Assembly (NCBI GenBank): GCA_044226785.1
Contig: JBGAGK010000024.1
Span: forward strand, 1-64,000
DNA: 64,000 bases
Direction of reading: 5' to 3'
Origin: TMP-86 sp039807285
GTDB lineage: Bacteria > Pseudomonadota > Gammaproteobacteria > Steroidobacterales > Steroidobacteraceae
Under the pieces are notes generated by a model. The model ran no database searches and was not told the origin of the DNA. It was given only the letters and a program-made list of their open reading frames with translations. Shown in pieces: positions 7,862 to 15,863 of the stretch. The translations under genes were made by a program, and so were the position numbers. Position 1 is the first letter of the stretch. Every line of letters begins with the position of its first letter.

Positions 7862-8914
7862 ATGGAACCGCAGGACTTCACCCGGCGCCTGCTGCGCTGG
7901 AGCGCGGATGCCGGCCGCAGGCATCTGCCGTGGCAACAGGACCCCACACCCTATCGCGTCTGGGTGTCGGAGATCATGTTGCAGCAGACCCAGGTCAACA
8001 CGGTCATCCCGTTCTATCAGCGCTTCATGGCGCGGTTCCCCGATGTCCCGAGCCTCGCAAGCGCACCCGTGGATGAGGTCCTGCACCTGTGGACGGGCCT
8101 CGGGTATTACGCGCGGGCCCGCAACCTGCATTCGGCCGCGAAGATGATCATGCAGGGTCACGCAGGAGTGTTCCCCGGGTCGCTCGATCAGCTGCGCGAA
8201 CTGCCCGGAATCGGCCGTTCCACGGCGGGCGCCATCCTCGCGCTTTCTCGGGGGCAGCGGCATGCGATCCTGGATGGCAATGTCAAGCGGGTGCTGTCGC
8301 GGGTGTTCGGCATCGAAGGCGATCCTTCGAAGGCCGGGACGCTGGACAGGCTCTGGCAGCAAGCGGAGCAGTGCACGCCGACGAGCCAGGTGGCCGAATA
8401 CACTCAGGGCATCATGGATCTGGGCGCCATGGTGTGCACGCGCTCGAGGCCCCGCTGCAGTTCATGCCCCATGAATCCCGGATGTATCGCGGCGCGCGAT
8501 GGGCGGCAGGCGGACCTGCCTTCGCCTCGTCGCCCGCGTGAACGGCCCTCGCGGGAAGTCACGTTGCTGCTGGCCGAATCACGCGCGCAGGGAATCCGCG
8601 CGGTGCTGCTCGAAAGACGGGCCGAATACGGAGTCTGGGGCGGGCTGTGGTCGCCGCCGCAGTTCGAGAACAGGGAGGCTGCGCTGGCGTGGTGCCGGCG
8701 GGAACTCGGCGAGCCGGCGAGCTTGCCGGAGCCGCTGCCGCCGATCGATCATGCCTTCACGCATTTCGACCTGCGATTGCATCCGTTGCGGGTGCGCTGC
8801 AATCCCGTGGCACGTGTCGATGAGGGCACGCACCTCTGGTATACACTGGCAACGCCGCCGCGCATCGGCCTGCCCAAGCCGATCAAGACGCTGATGGAGA
8901 GACTGGAGGATTGA
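7862..8914 (+). CDS. mutY: A/G-specific adenine DNA glycosylase MutY
   Basis: About 350 residues. It removes adenine mispaired with 8-oxoguanine in base excision repair. Visible signatures are the catalytic Glu segment SEIMLQQTQV, the helix-hairpin-helix LPGIGRSTAGAI, the catalytic Asp in AILDGNVKRVLSR and the four iron-sulfur cysteines in C-X6-C-X2-C-X5-C spacing (CTRSRPRCSSCPMNPGC). The C-terminal NUDIX-like 8-oxoG recognition domain (from about residue 230) includes FTHFDLRLHPL. The ATG at 7862 is preferred over the TTG at 7850, which would overlap the asmA stop codon. yggX follows at once, the usual gammaproteobacterial order. Confidence 0.96.
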   Translation: MEPQDFTRRLLRWSADAGRRHLPWQQDPTPYRVWVSEIMLQQTQVNTVIPFYQRFMARFPDVPSLASAPVDEVLHLWTGLGYYARARNLHSAAKMIMQGHAGVFPGSLDQLRELPGIGRSTAGAILALSRGQRHAILDGNVKRVLSRVFGIEGDPSKAGTLDRLWQQAEQCTPTSQVAEYTQGIMDLGAMVCTRSRPRCSSCPMNPGCIAARDGRQADLPSPRRPRERPSREVTLLLAESRAQGIRAVLLERRAEYGVWGGLWSPPQFENREAALAWCRRELGEPASLPEPLPPIDHAFTHFDLRLHPLRVRCNPVARVDEGTHLWYTLATPPRIGLPKPIKTLMERLED

Positions 8915-9190
8915 ATGGCACGCATGGTTCATTGTGTCCTGCTGAAGCGGGAAGCCGAAGGTCTCGACTATCAGCCCTATCCCGGAGAGCTCGGCAAGCG
9001 CATCTACGAAAACGTTTCGAAGGAAGCCTGGCAGCAGTGGCTCGGACATCAGACCATGCTCATCAACGAAAACCGCCTGACGCCCATCGAACCCAAGGCC
9101 CGGGCCTTTCTGGTGGCGGAGATGGAGAAGTACTTCTTCGGCGCCGGATCCGCCCGACCCGAGGGCTACAAGCCGAACTCAACCCCTTGA
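8915..9190 (+). CDS. yggX: Fe(2+)-trafficking / oxidative damage protection protein YggX
   Basis: 91 residues matching the YggX family over its whole length: N-terminal MVHCVLLKREAEGLDYQPYPGELGKRIYENVSKEAW, then QTMLINENRL and a C-terminal helix ending in EGYKPNSTP. The conserved Cys near residue 7 is present. YggX helps protect iron-sulfur enzymes and handles labile iron. The start codon lies directly after the mutY stop, so the two are co-transcribed; MutY itself holds a 4Fe-4S cluster. Confidence 0.95.
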   Translation: MARMVHCVLLKREAEGLDYQPYPGELGKRIYENVSKEAWQQWLGHQTMLINENRLTPIEPKARAFLVAEMEKYFFGAGSARPEGYKPNSTP

Positions 9191-9205
9191 TTTGACGGAT
9201 GTTCG

Positions 9206-9234
9206 TTGACGAGCGAGCAGCCGGCCTGTTTAAT
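9206..9234 (+). promoter_or_regulatory. Sigma-70 promoter for tRNA-Phe
   Basis: TTGACG (9206-9211), 17 bases, TTTAAT (9229-9234), then the tRNA 20 bases later. Spacing and position fit a housekeeping tRNA promoter. Confidence 0.6.
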
Positions 9235-9253
9235 ACGCGCCTTCGCCCGATAC

Positions 9254-9329
<76 letters not shown>

Positions 9330-9509
9330 CTAACTCGCTGAAACGTCGGACGTTTTCTCGTCGATGAGTTGCGTCAGCTTTGGTTGGTGCGCCGTGAATG
9401 TGCCGAGCTGCATGCGTTCAGCAATGGATTCAGCGCGTGAAGCCACCAATTCGTGAAAGACATTGTGTTGAGCCCAAGCGATTTTCGAGGAGTCAGTCAG
9501 CTGATTCAC

Positions 9510-9947
9510 TCAAGCGTCCGGTACAGGAGGCCAGTTCGGGCGGTGGCTCACAGCCCATTTCTGCAGCGCCCTACGAGCTGAGTCACCTCCCACCGGGATC
9601 TTCAGGTAGTCGCAGATCGCTCGCCACGTGTTCAGTGTCGGCACGGTGGGGCCGCGCAGATCGCTGACCCCCAACGCCCACCTTTGTGGATTAGGGCTAG
9701 GAGCGCGACGGCGCTTCCCGTCCTCGTAGCCCTTATCGAAGTTCTCTCGGCCAGGTTCGTCGAGTGCATCGAGCTCGGCGAGCAACTCGTCCGCTGTCAT
9801 CTTTCGCGTCGTTCCATTCCCTGCGCGCGGTCGCTTCAACTCGGTAAGAAACCGCCGTAGCGTGTCCCCGAAGGACTCGAACGTCTGCGGCTTGGCCAGC
9901 TCGCAAACAAGACTCACCACGTCATCAGCGATCTCGAACGTTCTCAA
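9510..9947 (-). CDS. Hypothetical protein with SeqA-N-like ribbon-helix-helix start
   Basis: 145 residues. The N-terminus MRTFEIADDVVSLVCELAKP...ESFGDTLRRFL has the strand-helix-helix spacing of the SeqA N-terminal/MetJ-Arc-like domain that mediates oligomerisation and DNA contact. The middle is charged and probably flexible. The C-terminus (about 100-145) is a second conserved-looking module with LNTWRAICDYLKIPVGGDSARRALQKW and several Trp residues. Start is a TTG with an excellent AGGAGGG site 6 bases upstream. No upstream ATG fits. It is the first gene 3' of tRNA-Phe, transcribed toward the tRNA. Similar small proteins sit beside restriction or mobile loci; function is unknown. Confidence 0.6.
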   Translation of the reverse strand: MRTFEIADDVVSLVCELAKPQTFESFGDTLRRFLTELKRPRAGNGTTRKMTADELLAELDALDEPGRENFDKGYEDGKRRRAPSPNPQRWALGVSDLRGPTVPTLNTWRAICDYLKIPVGGDSARRALQKWAVSHRPNWPPVPDA

Positions 9948-10101
9948 GTGCAGCCCTCCTGCCAGTCAGTGTCCCGGCCGGGCGCTGCTAAATGCAAGTA
10001 GTACTCGTCGTGTCAATAGGAGTAGTTCTACGTGTGATAAGTAGGCGGCAAACGGGGTCCAAGCCGCCTCACCGTGGTTGACGAGCGAGGGATGATTCCG
10101 T

Positions 10102-10115
10102 AAGATACGCATCTT
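10102..10115. promoter_or_regulatory. Palindrome upstream of the Phd-like antitoxin
   Basis: AAGAT-ACGC-ATCTT lies 22 bases before the antitoxin start. Phd/YefM proteins repress their own operons through short palindromes, so this is a candidate operator. Only five pairs per arm, hence tentative. Confidence 0.35.
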
Positions 10116-10136
10116 GTGTGAGTTACGGGTATCGCT

Positions 10137-10418
10137 ATGACTGCCGTTACAGCCACTGAATTCGCCAAGGCCTTTGGTCGATACAAAGAGGAGGCGCAGC
10201 GCGAACCGGTCGCGATCACCAGCTACGGCCGGGTGAGCGGGTACTTTGTGTCCGCGCGCGAGTACGAGGAATTACAGCGCCTTCGGGCTTTCGAGCGTCG
10301 CGTGCATCGGATCAAGGACCTGCCGGTAGATATCGCCGAGGCGATCCAGAATTCGAAGATGAATCCGGCCCACGACCACCTCAACGCGCTTCTGGACGAT
10401 AAGACGAGGACGAGATAG
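10137..10418 (+). CDS. Phd/YefM-type antitoxin
   Basis: 93 residues. The N-terminal half (TAVTATEFAKAFGRYKEEAQREPVAITSYGRVSGYFVSAREYEELQRL) is the Phd/YefM fold: it binds DNA and caps a toxin with its C-terminal tail. The C-terminal half is longer and more charged than a minimal Phd and would be the toxin-binding part. The next gene starts 20 bases later with a strong ribosome site and encodes a PemK/MazF-like protein. Phd is usually paired with Doc and YefM with YoeB, so this pairing is unusual. Confidence 0.8.
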   Translation: MTAVTATEFAKAFGRYKEEAQREPVAITSYGRVSGYFVSAREYEELQRLRAFERRVHRIKDLPVDIAEAIQNSKMNPAHDHLNALLDDKTRTR

Positions 10419-10438
10419 AGCGATAGGAGGCTGCGCAT

Positions 10439-10939
10439 ATGGCCGGATTTCCGGAACCGGAGGTCGGCCTCGTCATTTCCTACTCCTATCTCTGGAAGGA
10501 AGAAGCGGGTCGAGGTCAAGTCGAAGGGCGAAAGGATCGGCCCTGCGCCATCGTGCTGGCCGTTGACCAACCTGGCCCGGAGCCCGCTGGACACAAGCAG
10601 GTTGCCGTCGTTCCGATTACTCATTCACCGCCTCGCGATCCCAACGCCGCTGTTGAAATCCCACCTCGGGTGAAGGAGCACTTAGGCCTGGATACCGAGC
10701 GCTCATGGGTGATCCTCGATGAGGCGAATGTGTTCACATGGCCGGGGTTCGACCTTCGTCCGATCAAAAGAGGTGAAACTCGCGTCGATTATGGGCTGCT
10801 GCCACCGCGGTTCTTTGATCAACTGATCGCAAAGTTCAGCGAGCTCCGAGCACACGGTGAAGTCGCGGCGGCTTCGCGTGACGAGCCGGCGCGCGCCTCG
10901 ACGGGAACGCCGCATAGCGGGCCTACCTCGGGGACGTAA
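10439..10939 (+). CDS. PemK/MazF-like toxin candidate
   Basis: 166 residues. The PemK/MazF core order is recognisable: a start strand (VGLVISYSYLWKEE), the KDRPCAIVLAVD strand that corresponds to the family RPxVVLS signature, the strand QVAVVPITHSPP and a later helix segment. WVILDEANVFTWPGFDLRPI is characteristic of a divergent branch. MazF-type proteins cut RNA. It is longer than MazF (about 110) because of a loop after residue 20 and a 35-residue Ala/Arg-rich tail. Ribosome site AGGAGG lies 8 bases before the ATG. It forms a two-gene unit with the Phd-like antitoxin. Assignment as a toxin rests on family resemblance and context. Confidence 0.65.
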   Translation: MAGFPEPEVGLVISYSYLWKEEAGRGQVEGRKDRPCAIVLAVDQPGPEPAGHKQVAVVPITHSPPRDPNAAVEIPPRVKEHLGLDTERSWVILDEANVFTWPGFDLRPIKRGETRVDYGLLPPRFFDQLIAKFSELRAHGEVAAASRDEPARASTGTPHSGPTSGT

Positions 10940-10980
10940 GTCGAAGCAGTCCCTTACGGAGACTAAGGTACTGAATCCCG

Positions 10981-11154
10981 ATGAGCGCAATGAACTCAGG
11001 AAATCAGCCGGTCCCCAAGCGGAAAATCCTGCACCCGCGGCTCGGTCGAGTTGGTGGCCAGCGCCAACGGCACAACCTTCCGGGTGCTGGCTGAGCGCAT
11101 CAGCCGCGAGCGGGTGTTTGGCAAGCTGCGCCACATTGGATGTGAATGGCTGTC
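10981..11154 (+). pseudogene. Frameshifted gene fragment between the two toxin-antitoxin modules
   Basis: The 317 bases between the PemK-like gene and hipB hold no intact gene. One frame opens at the ATG at 10981 (MSAMNSGNQPVPKRKILHPRLGRV). The protein-like stretch seems to continue in another frame as VASANGTTFRVLAERISRER and VFGKLRHIGCEWLSIWD before a stop near 11154. This looks like the decayed end of a former gene. I do not recognise the family. Confidence 0.3.
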
Positions 11155-11178
11155 AATTTGGGATTGAGAGCCGCCCTT

Positions 11179-11247
11179 TATTTCCCGATCAGGAAATATT
11201 TATTGCACAAGTCCGGTTGTGGCTGATAATTTCCCGAACGGGAAATT
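11179..11247. promoter_or_regulatory. Pair of hipB operator-like palindromes
   Basis: TATTTCCCGATCAGGAAATA (11179-11198) and AATTTCCCGAACGGGAAATT (11228-11247) are two near-perfect 20-bp palindromes sharing the core TTTCCCGA, with centres 49 bases apart. The second ends 9 bases before the hipB start codon. HipB proteins bind several such palindromes to repress hipBA, so these are the likely autoregulatory operators. Confidence 0.75.
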
Positions 11248-11256
11248 GAGCAAGCC

Positions 11257-11517
11257 ATGACATCCATTCGATCACCTCAACAACTAGGGCGTGCACTCCG
11301 TGCCGCTCGCAAGCAACTCGGGCTGACACAGCCTCAGTTGGCGCTGGCGGCAGGGGTGGGGGTTCGCTTCATTGTCGACCTTGAAGCAGGCAAACCCACC
11401 TTAAGACTGGAAAACGTACTGCGGGTCATTGATGCCCTGGGTGGAGATGTCCAGTTGAGCGGGTTGCCATCATCCGTGGCCAACGATCAACGCGAGGGTG
11501 ACAACCATGGCGCATGA
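11257..11517 (+). CDS. hipB: HipB-type XRE antitoxin and repressor
   Basis: 86 residues with a Cro/C1-type helix-turn-helix over most of its length (LGRALRAARKQLGLTQPQLALAAGVGVRFIVDLEAGKPTLRLENVLRVIDALGG). HipB binds the HipA kinase and represses the operon. The C-terminal tail after residue 75 is short and polar. It overlaps hipA by 11 bases, and two palindromes precede it, both as expected for hipBA. Confidence 0.88.
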   Translation: MTSIRSPQQLGRALRAARKQLGLTQPQLALAAGVGVRFIVDLEAGKPTLRLENVLRVIDALGGDVQLSGLPSSVANDQREGDNHGA

Positions 11518-12784
11518 GCTGGAAGTCTGGCTTTTCGATGAACGTGTCGGCACGTTGGCGCTGGTCGATGGGCGGCTGAACTTTTGCTACGCACCCGATT
11601 GGCTGTCACACAAAGACGCCGTTACCTTGTCCGCCTCGCTGCCCCTGCAAGCGGAGCCGTTCGACGATCGCAAAACGCGCCCCTTTTTTGCGGGCCTGCT
11701 GCCCGAAGGGCAGATGCGCCACCTGATTGCGCAGCAGTTCCACGTGTCTGGTCAGAATGACTTTGCACTGCTGGACCACATCGGAGGCGAATGTGCCGGG
11801 GCCGTCACCTTCCTGGAGCCCGGACAGGCTTTGCCTGTGCCAACCCGCAACGATGACGTTCAATGGCTAAGCGACCAAGAGGTCGTTGCCATCCTGGATG
11901 AATTGCCGCGCCGCCCCATGCTGGCGGGCAAAGCGGGTTTGCGACTTTCTTTGGCGGGAGCCCAGGACAAACTGCCGGTCGTGTTTGATGGTACCCGCAT
12001 TGGGCTACCCTTTAATGGCACGCCCAGCTCCCACATCCTGAAACCCGACATCCACGCCGTTGAAGACAGTGTGATCAACGAAGGGTTTTGCATGGCCCTG
12101 GCTGAGGCCATGCAACTCGAGCCAGCGAAATCGAAAGTTCACTTTGTGCTGGATCGCTCGTTTCTGCTGGTTGAGCGCTATGACCGACTGATTGACGCCC
12201 AGGGGCACCGGCAACGGCTTCATCAAGAGGACTTCTGCCAGGCACTTGGCGTGGTGCCCGAAATGAAGTACCAGAATGAAGGGGGTCCGGATCTGGCGCA
12301 GTGTTTTGATCTGGTGCGCAGTGCGACGCGCCCCAGTGCGCCGCAAGTCCTGCGACTGCTCGACTACGTGATCTTCAATGCGCTGATCGGTAATCATGAT
12401 GTGCACGCCAAGAATTTCTCGCTGCTGTACTCAGGCAAGGCTCCCGTTCTGGCACCGTTCTACGACACGCTGTCGACGGCGGTGTATCCAACACTGACAC
12501 CAAAGATGGCAATGAAAATCGGCAGCAAGTACAAGTTCAGCGAAGTACAGGCGCGGCATTGGGAGCAGTTTGCCGAAGGCGTCGGCTTTACCAAGGCGCA
12601 GGCCAAACGGCGCATTCTGGAATTGTCAAAGTTACTGCCAGCGACGGCGCGCAAGCTCCAGTCTGACCCCGGACACAGTTTTGCTGGTAATGCCGTGGCT
12701 GAGCAAATCAATACCTTGATTGAACAACGCTGCGCCCTGACGATTCAGCGACTCACAGACCCAGCCGCCGAACCCTCGGCCTGA
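11507..12784 (+). CDS. hipA: HipA-type serine/threonine kinase toxin
   Basis: 425 residues, full length for the family. The N-terminal HipA_N subdomain (ELEVWLFDERVGTLALVDGRLNF, then LSASLPLQ and FFAGLLPEG) is intact. The kinase core includes LRLSLAGAQDKLPV, a Ser-containing loop GTPSSHILKPDIH, FLLVERYDRL, catalytic NHDVHAKNFSLLY and metal-binding LAPFYDTLST. HipA phosphorylates glutamyl-tRNA synthetase and triggers growth arrest in E. coli; the target here is unknown. Start set at the ATG at 11507, 8 bases after GAGGG; a GTG at 11498 is in frame. No inactivating change was seen. Confidence 0.92.
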   Translation: MAHELEVWLFDERVGTLALVDGRLNFCYAPDWLSHKDAVTLSASLPLQAEPFDDRKTRPFFAGLLPEGQMRHLIAQQFHVSGQNDFALLDHIGGECAGAVTFLEPGQALPVPTRNDDVQWLSDQEVVAILDELPRRPMLAGKAGLRLSLAGAQDKLPVVFDGTRIGLPFNGTPSSHILKPDIHAVEDSVINEGFCMALAEAMQLEPAKSKVHFVLDRSFLLVERYDRLIDAQGHRQRLHQEDFCQALGVVPEMKYQNEGGPDLAQCFDLVRSATRPSAPQVLRLLDYVIFNALIGNHDVHAKNFSLLYSGKAPVLAPFYDTLSTAVYPTLTPKMAMKIGSKYKFSEVQARHWEQFAEGVGFTKAQAKRRILELSKLLPATARKLQSDPGHSFAGNAVAEQINTLIEQRCALTIQRLTDPAAEPSA

Positions 12785-12797
12785 ACTTCCATGCGGA

Positions 12798-12815
12798 CGC
12801 GGGTTCGATTCCGCG
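12798..12815. other. tRNA T-arm-like sequence downstream of hipA
   Basis: CGCGGGTTCGATTCCGCG resembles a T-arm; its GGGTTCGATTCC core matches GGGTTCAATTCC in the tRNA-Phe T-arm at all but one base, and CTGG follows in both. It lies about 3.5 kb after the tRNA at the far side of the hip module and could be an old attachment-site remnant. No longer match to the tRNA 3' end exists, so confidence is low. Confidence 0.2.
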
Positions 12816-13010
12816 GACTGGAATTGAACTGACATCCAACCGCAGACGGGTTTGATGCCCGTTCCCGGCGAGCAGCATGGCTGGAAAACCTGCTTGCAGG
12901 TCTACAATCCGGCAGGCTTTTCGATGGAGTTCGAAATGGTTCGCTGCGACCCGCAGCTCTTCGATTGCGTACTTTCAAAAGTCGTTTGGTGTGGGGTGCT
13001 GCCCCACGAA

Positions 13011-13247
13011 TTGCAACAGTGGTTCGAGGAGGTTGCTGATGAGGCATTGCATCTCAGCGTGCTCACACTTTGCGAATTGAGGCGAGGTATCGAAAAGCTT
13101 CCGGCAGGAAAGCGGAAAGAGAAGCTTCGTTACTGGCTCGAGCACGAGGTGCCGGCCTGGTTTGGAGAGCGGCTGCTGCCGGTCGATACCTTCGTGGCGG
13201 ATACCTGGGGGCGCCTGCAGGCGGTCGCGGAACGGACGCTTCCGGCG
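13011..13247 (+). pseudogene. Broken VapC/FitB-type PIN-domain toxin
   Basis: The stretch LQQWFEEVADEALHLSVLTL, ELRRGIEKLPAGKRKEKLRYW and ERLLPVDTFVADTWGRL is the middle of a VapC/FitB PIN-domain protein. The N-terminal Asp-containing segment (usually LLDTNVVSE) is missing, and the last acidic segment seems to continue in another frame as DSLLTAP just before the sequence ends in a neighbouring gene. No vapB is seen upstream. Inactive remnant. Confidence 0.65.
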
Positions 13248-13266
13248 ACAGTCTCCTCACGGCGCC

Positions 13267-13653
13267 CTACGGCGCCGGTTCGTATTTCCGCATCAACACA
13301 GTCAAGGCTGCCGCGATCACGAGCAATGCCGGAACGTCGCCCAGGAGGTGACCGCGGTGTTCTGGATAGACAGCGGACTGCATGGCCATGATGGCGGCGT
13401 GCACGATGCTGGACCATACGGCAAACCAGATCAGGTTGCGATTGGCAGACGGATTGCGTGCCGCCAGTATCAGAAAGACTCCGAGCGTCGCATAGACACC
13501 CAGGATCATTTGCAGGTACATGGATTGCCCGCTGTGATGCCAGGCCCAGCCCGCGGGCCAGAAAACCGTCAGCGGGTACAATCCAAAAATCAATAGTGCG
13601 CCTATGACAATGAGGCCGATTTGCAGGGGCTTTTTCGTGTCCGCCATGTTCAT
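13267..13653 (-). CDS. Four-helix small membrane protein (DUF6632-like)
   Basis: 128 residues with four membrane helices (about 12-32, 45-65, 76-95, 100-120) and conserved-looking WPAGWAWHHSG, MILGVYATLGVFLILAARNP and WSSIVHAAIMAMQ segments. The pattern resembles DUF6632-type proteins, but I place it by appearance only. Function is unknown. It stands alone, converging on the vapC remnant; its 3' end may mark the edge of the accessory island. Confidence 0.65.
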   Translation of the reverse strand: MNMADTKKPLQIGLIVIGALLIFGLYPLTVFWPAGWAWHHSGQSMYLQMILGVYATLGVFLILAARNPSANRNLIWFAVWSSIVHAAIMAMQSAVYPEHRGHLLGDVPALLVIAAALTVLMRKYEPAP

Positions 13654-13836
13654 GAAGATCCCTCCGGGAGCGTTGCATCAGATGACCGTGCCGCGAGCCC
13701 TCATAAGCATGATAAATCGGGGGTCGCCGGCTGGAGGGAATTATTCGCGCCGGGCGTTGTTGAAGATTGATCGGGCGTCGCCTGATTTTGCTCGTGAGTC
13801 CGGATTCTCGTCACGGAGAAGCGCCGGCCCGCCTCG

Positions 13837-14529
13837 TTAGCGCTGCTTCGCCTTCGGCTCCCGCTCTTGTTTTCCGGGCTTGTGTAAAGATCGGGATGGC
13901 TTGGGAAAAAGAAGCGGAATACATCGGCGAAGATCTTTGAGCACTGCGCCGACCTTCATGGCTGGATTCAACGCGACCGCCAGATAATGGTGATAAAACA
14001 CTGCGAATACCACGGTGGTGAGGGCTTGCAGGTCCAAGCCCGGGTCCAGTCGGCCGATGCGACGATAGTGTCCAAGCAATTCGCGGATGATTTCCTGCAA
14101 CTCTCGATCCGACGTGGTCACGACCTCGTCTGTCTCGGGATTTCCCGTCGGGATCAGCAGCCAGATCCGCGTCTGCCCGCGGATCTGTGTGCTTGGCATG
14201 CGGTGCATCTCGAAGATGGCGGTACAAATCGCATAGACAGTTGCTGCCGGATCCTCATCGGGTGCTGCGGCAATTTCACGGGCGCGAACCAGGGTTTTCT
14301 CGATGTCGCGTCTGGATAGTGAGGCGAGTACCCCTTCCTTGCTGTGGAAGTAGCGAAACAGGGTGGCAACTCCCACACCCGCCTGTTCGGCAATCGCCGA
14401 CAGGGTGGTGGCGCGGAATCCCTTGGCAATGAACAGTTCGCTCGCCACATCGAGCACGATGTCGCGCTGCTGCTGCTTCAGGCGGTCACGAAGCGAAATC
14501 GGCTTCTTGTTTGACGTTGTCGCGGCCAT
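13837..14529 (-). CDS. TetR-family transcriptional regulator
   Basis: 230 residues. The N-terminal helix-turn-helix is typical (QQQRDIVLDVASELFIAKGFRATTLSAIAEQAGVGVATLFRYFHSKEGVLASL), and the C-terminal ligand domain is helical and ends in a Lys/Arg-rich tail. It lies 95 bases downstream of a PLP-dependent decarboxylase on the same strand and is probably co-transcribed with it. Palindromes overlap the promoters between that decarboxylase and the divergent TonB-receptor operon, so this protein is the obvious candidate repressor of the whole cluster. The reading frame is open upstream, but the ATG at 14529 fits the domain start. Confidence 0.9.
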   Translation of the reverse strand: MAATTSNKKPISLRDRLKQQQRDIVLDVASELFIAKGFRATTLSAIAEQAGVGVATLFRYFHSKEGVLASLSRRDIEKTLVRAREIAAAPDEDPAATVYAICTAIFEMHRMPSTQIRGQTRIWLLIPTGNPETDEVVTTSDRELQEIIRELLGHYRRIGRLDPGLDLQALTTVVFAVFYHHYLAVALNPAMKVGAVLKDLRRCIPLLFPKPSRSLHKPGKQEREPKAKQR

Positions 14530-14624
14530 GAGCTGTCGGTCAGGAACAGTCTCAATGATAGCCCGTATCGGTGGCTGCCGGTACGGCTGATTGGCCCGTT
14601 GTGATTGGGCGGCCGCAGGGTCAG

Positions 14625-15860
14625 TCAATAGTGAAGCTCGGCGCGTTCCACCTTCCCCGGTCCCCGTGCCTTGGCGACGGCGACTCGCAGATCGCCCAGG
14701 AAAGCTTCGATCACGCGGGCATCGGTCGCCGCATCGACGGGGAGGTTGATCAGTGGCGGTTGGGCTGCTGCCACGAGTATCCATCCGATCTTGCGCAGTT
14801 CCCCCAGCACGACCTGCATGTCGAGTGTCGAAGAGCCGAACGCGATGGGGAGCAGATCACTGTCCATGGGTTCGAGCCCCGGGATCGCGCGGATGCCCGC
14901 CACGAGCTTGTCCCTGGCATCCAGTACCTGACGCGCGAGCCTCAGATATCCATCGTGTCCCAGGTATTGCATCACGGCCCAGGCGGCGAACACCGGGCCG
15001 GCGGTCCGGCTGCCGGCAAATCCCTGCATCTTGTACGGCCCGCCCGGCCAGTCATCCGGATGCACGTGATGGAACCGCATCAGCGACTCCGACCGCCACA
15101 GGACCGTGGATGCCGGTTTGGGACAATAACCATACTTGTGCAGGTCCGCAGAAATGGACTGCACCGCTGGAACCTGGAAATCCCAGACCGGCAACCGGGT
15201 TCCCAGCAAGGCCGCAAAGGGTGCCAGGTATCCGCCGACGCAGGCGTCCACGTGCATCCAGAGGTCCTTCTCGGTGGCAAGTTCTCCGATTGCCTCGATG
15301 GGATCGTATAGCCCGTACGGCCAACAGGGGGCAGAACCGACGACACCAATGGTGTCGGACGTGATTGCCTTGCGCATCGCCGCCACATCGCCGCGCAAGT
15401 CAGCACCCAGGGGAGTGCGTATGAGCTCGAGACCAAAATAGTGGCAGCCTTTCGAGAATGCCGGATGTGCGGAGTACGGAACAACGACCTGGGGTCTTCG
15501 CACCTTGGGGAATTTCTCGCGCCCCCATTCCCGCATGGCGTGCAACGCCGAGTAGATGCTTTCGGACCCTCCGCTCGTGAACGTCCCGGACGCATCGCTA
15601 GGCGCATGGAACAGGCCGATGCACATGGAAACAACGGCCTCTTCCGTTTCGCGCAGTTTGTCGTTGCGCAGGGAAAACAAGCCATTGTCAGACAAGAATG
15701 TGTTGTAAGCCTGGCGGGCGACAGCCTGTACATCTTCAGGGCCACGGAAGGCCCGGCTCCAATGAGCGTGCAACCCGTCCAGTTTGAATGCCTCCAGTTC
15801 CCGCTGGATGTCCTCCGGAGTCCGGCCGGTCTGTGGCAGTCGTATGGGTGATTTCTGCAT
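14625..15860 (-). CDS. PLP-dependent decarboxylase/lyase (group II / sphingosine-1-phosphate-lyase-like)
   Basis: 411 residues of fold-type I PLP enzyme. Landmarks are the phosphate-binding TFTSGGSESIYSAL, the PLP-ring region VVPYSAHPAFSKGC, the PLP-nitrogen Asp in LWMHVDACVGGYL and the Schiff-base Lys in ISADLHKYGYCPK. This is the glutamate/aromatic-L-amino-acid decarboxylase and S1P-lyase superfamily; overall style is closest to S1P-lyase-like enzymes. The substrate is unknown. Context with ATP-dependent hydantoinase subunits, a TonB receptor and an MFS permease suggests it acts on an amino acid released by ring opening or on its precursor. Start: ATG 15860, preceded by GGGGCAAGAG. Confidence 0.88.
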   Translation of the reverse strand: MQKSPIRLPQTGRTPEDIQRELEAFKLDGLHAHWSRAFRGPEDVQAVARQAYNTFLSDNGLFSLRNDKLRETEEAVVSMCIGLFHAPSDASGTFTSGGSESIYSALHAMREWGREKFPKVRRPQVVVPYSAHPAFSKGCHYFGLELIRTPLGADLRGDVAAMRKAITSDTIGVVGSAPCWPYGLYDPIEAIGELATEKDLWMHVDACVGGYLAPFAALLGTRLPVWDFQVPAVQSISADLHKYGYCPKPASTVLWRSESLMRFHHVHPDDWPGGPYKMQGFAGSRTAGPVFAAWAVMQYLGHDGYLRLARQVLDARDKLVAGIRAIPGLEPMDSDLLPIAFGSSTLDMQVVLGELRKIGWILVAAAQPPLINLPVDAATDARVIEAFLGDLRVAVAKARGPGKVERAELHY

Positions 15861-15863
15861 CTC

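Noticed and set aside
9997..10045. Three AGTAG(T/G) direct repeats in the SeqA-N-like/Phd intergenic region
   Set aside because: Spacing is irregular (24 and 19 bases) and the units are short; chance occurrence cannot be excluded.
10857..11249. 130-codon open frame between the PemK-like gene and hipB
   Set aside because: Low-complexity Arg/Ser-rich start overlapping the toxin gene, no ribosome site; better explained as debris.
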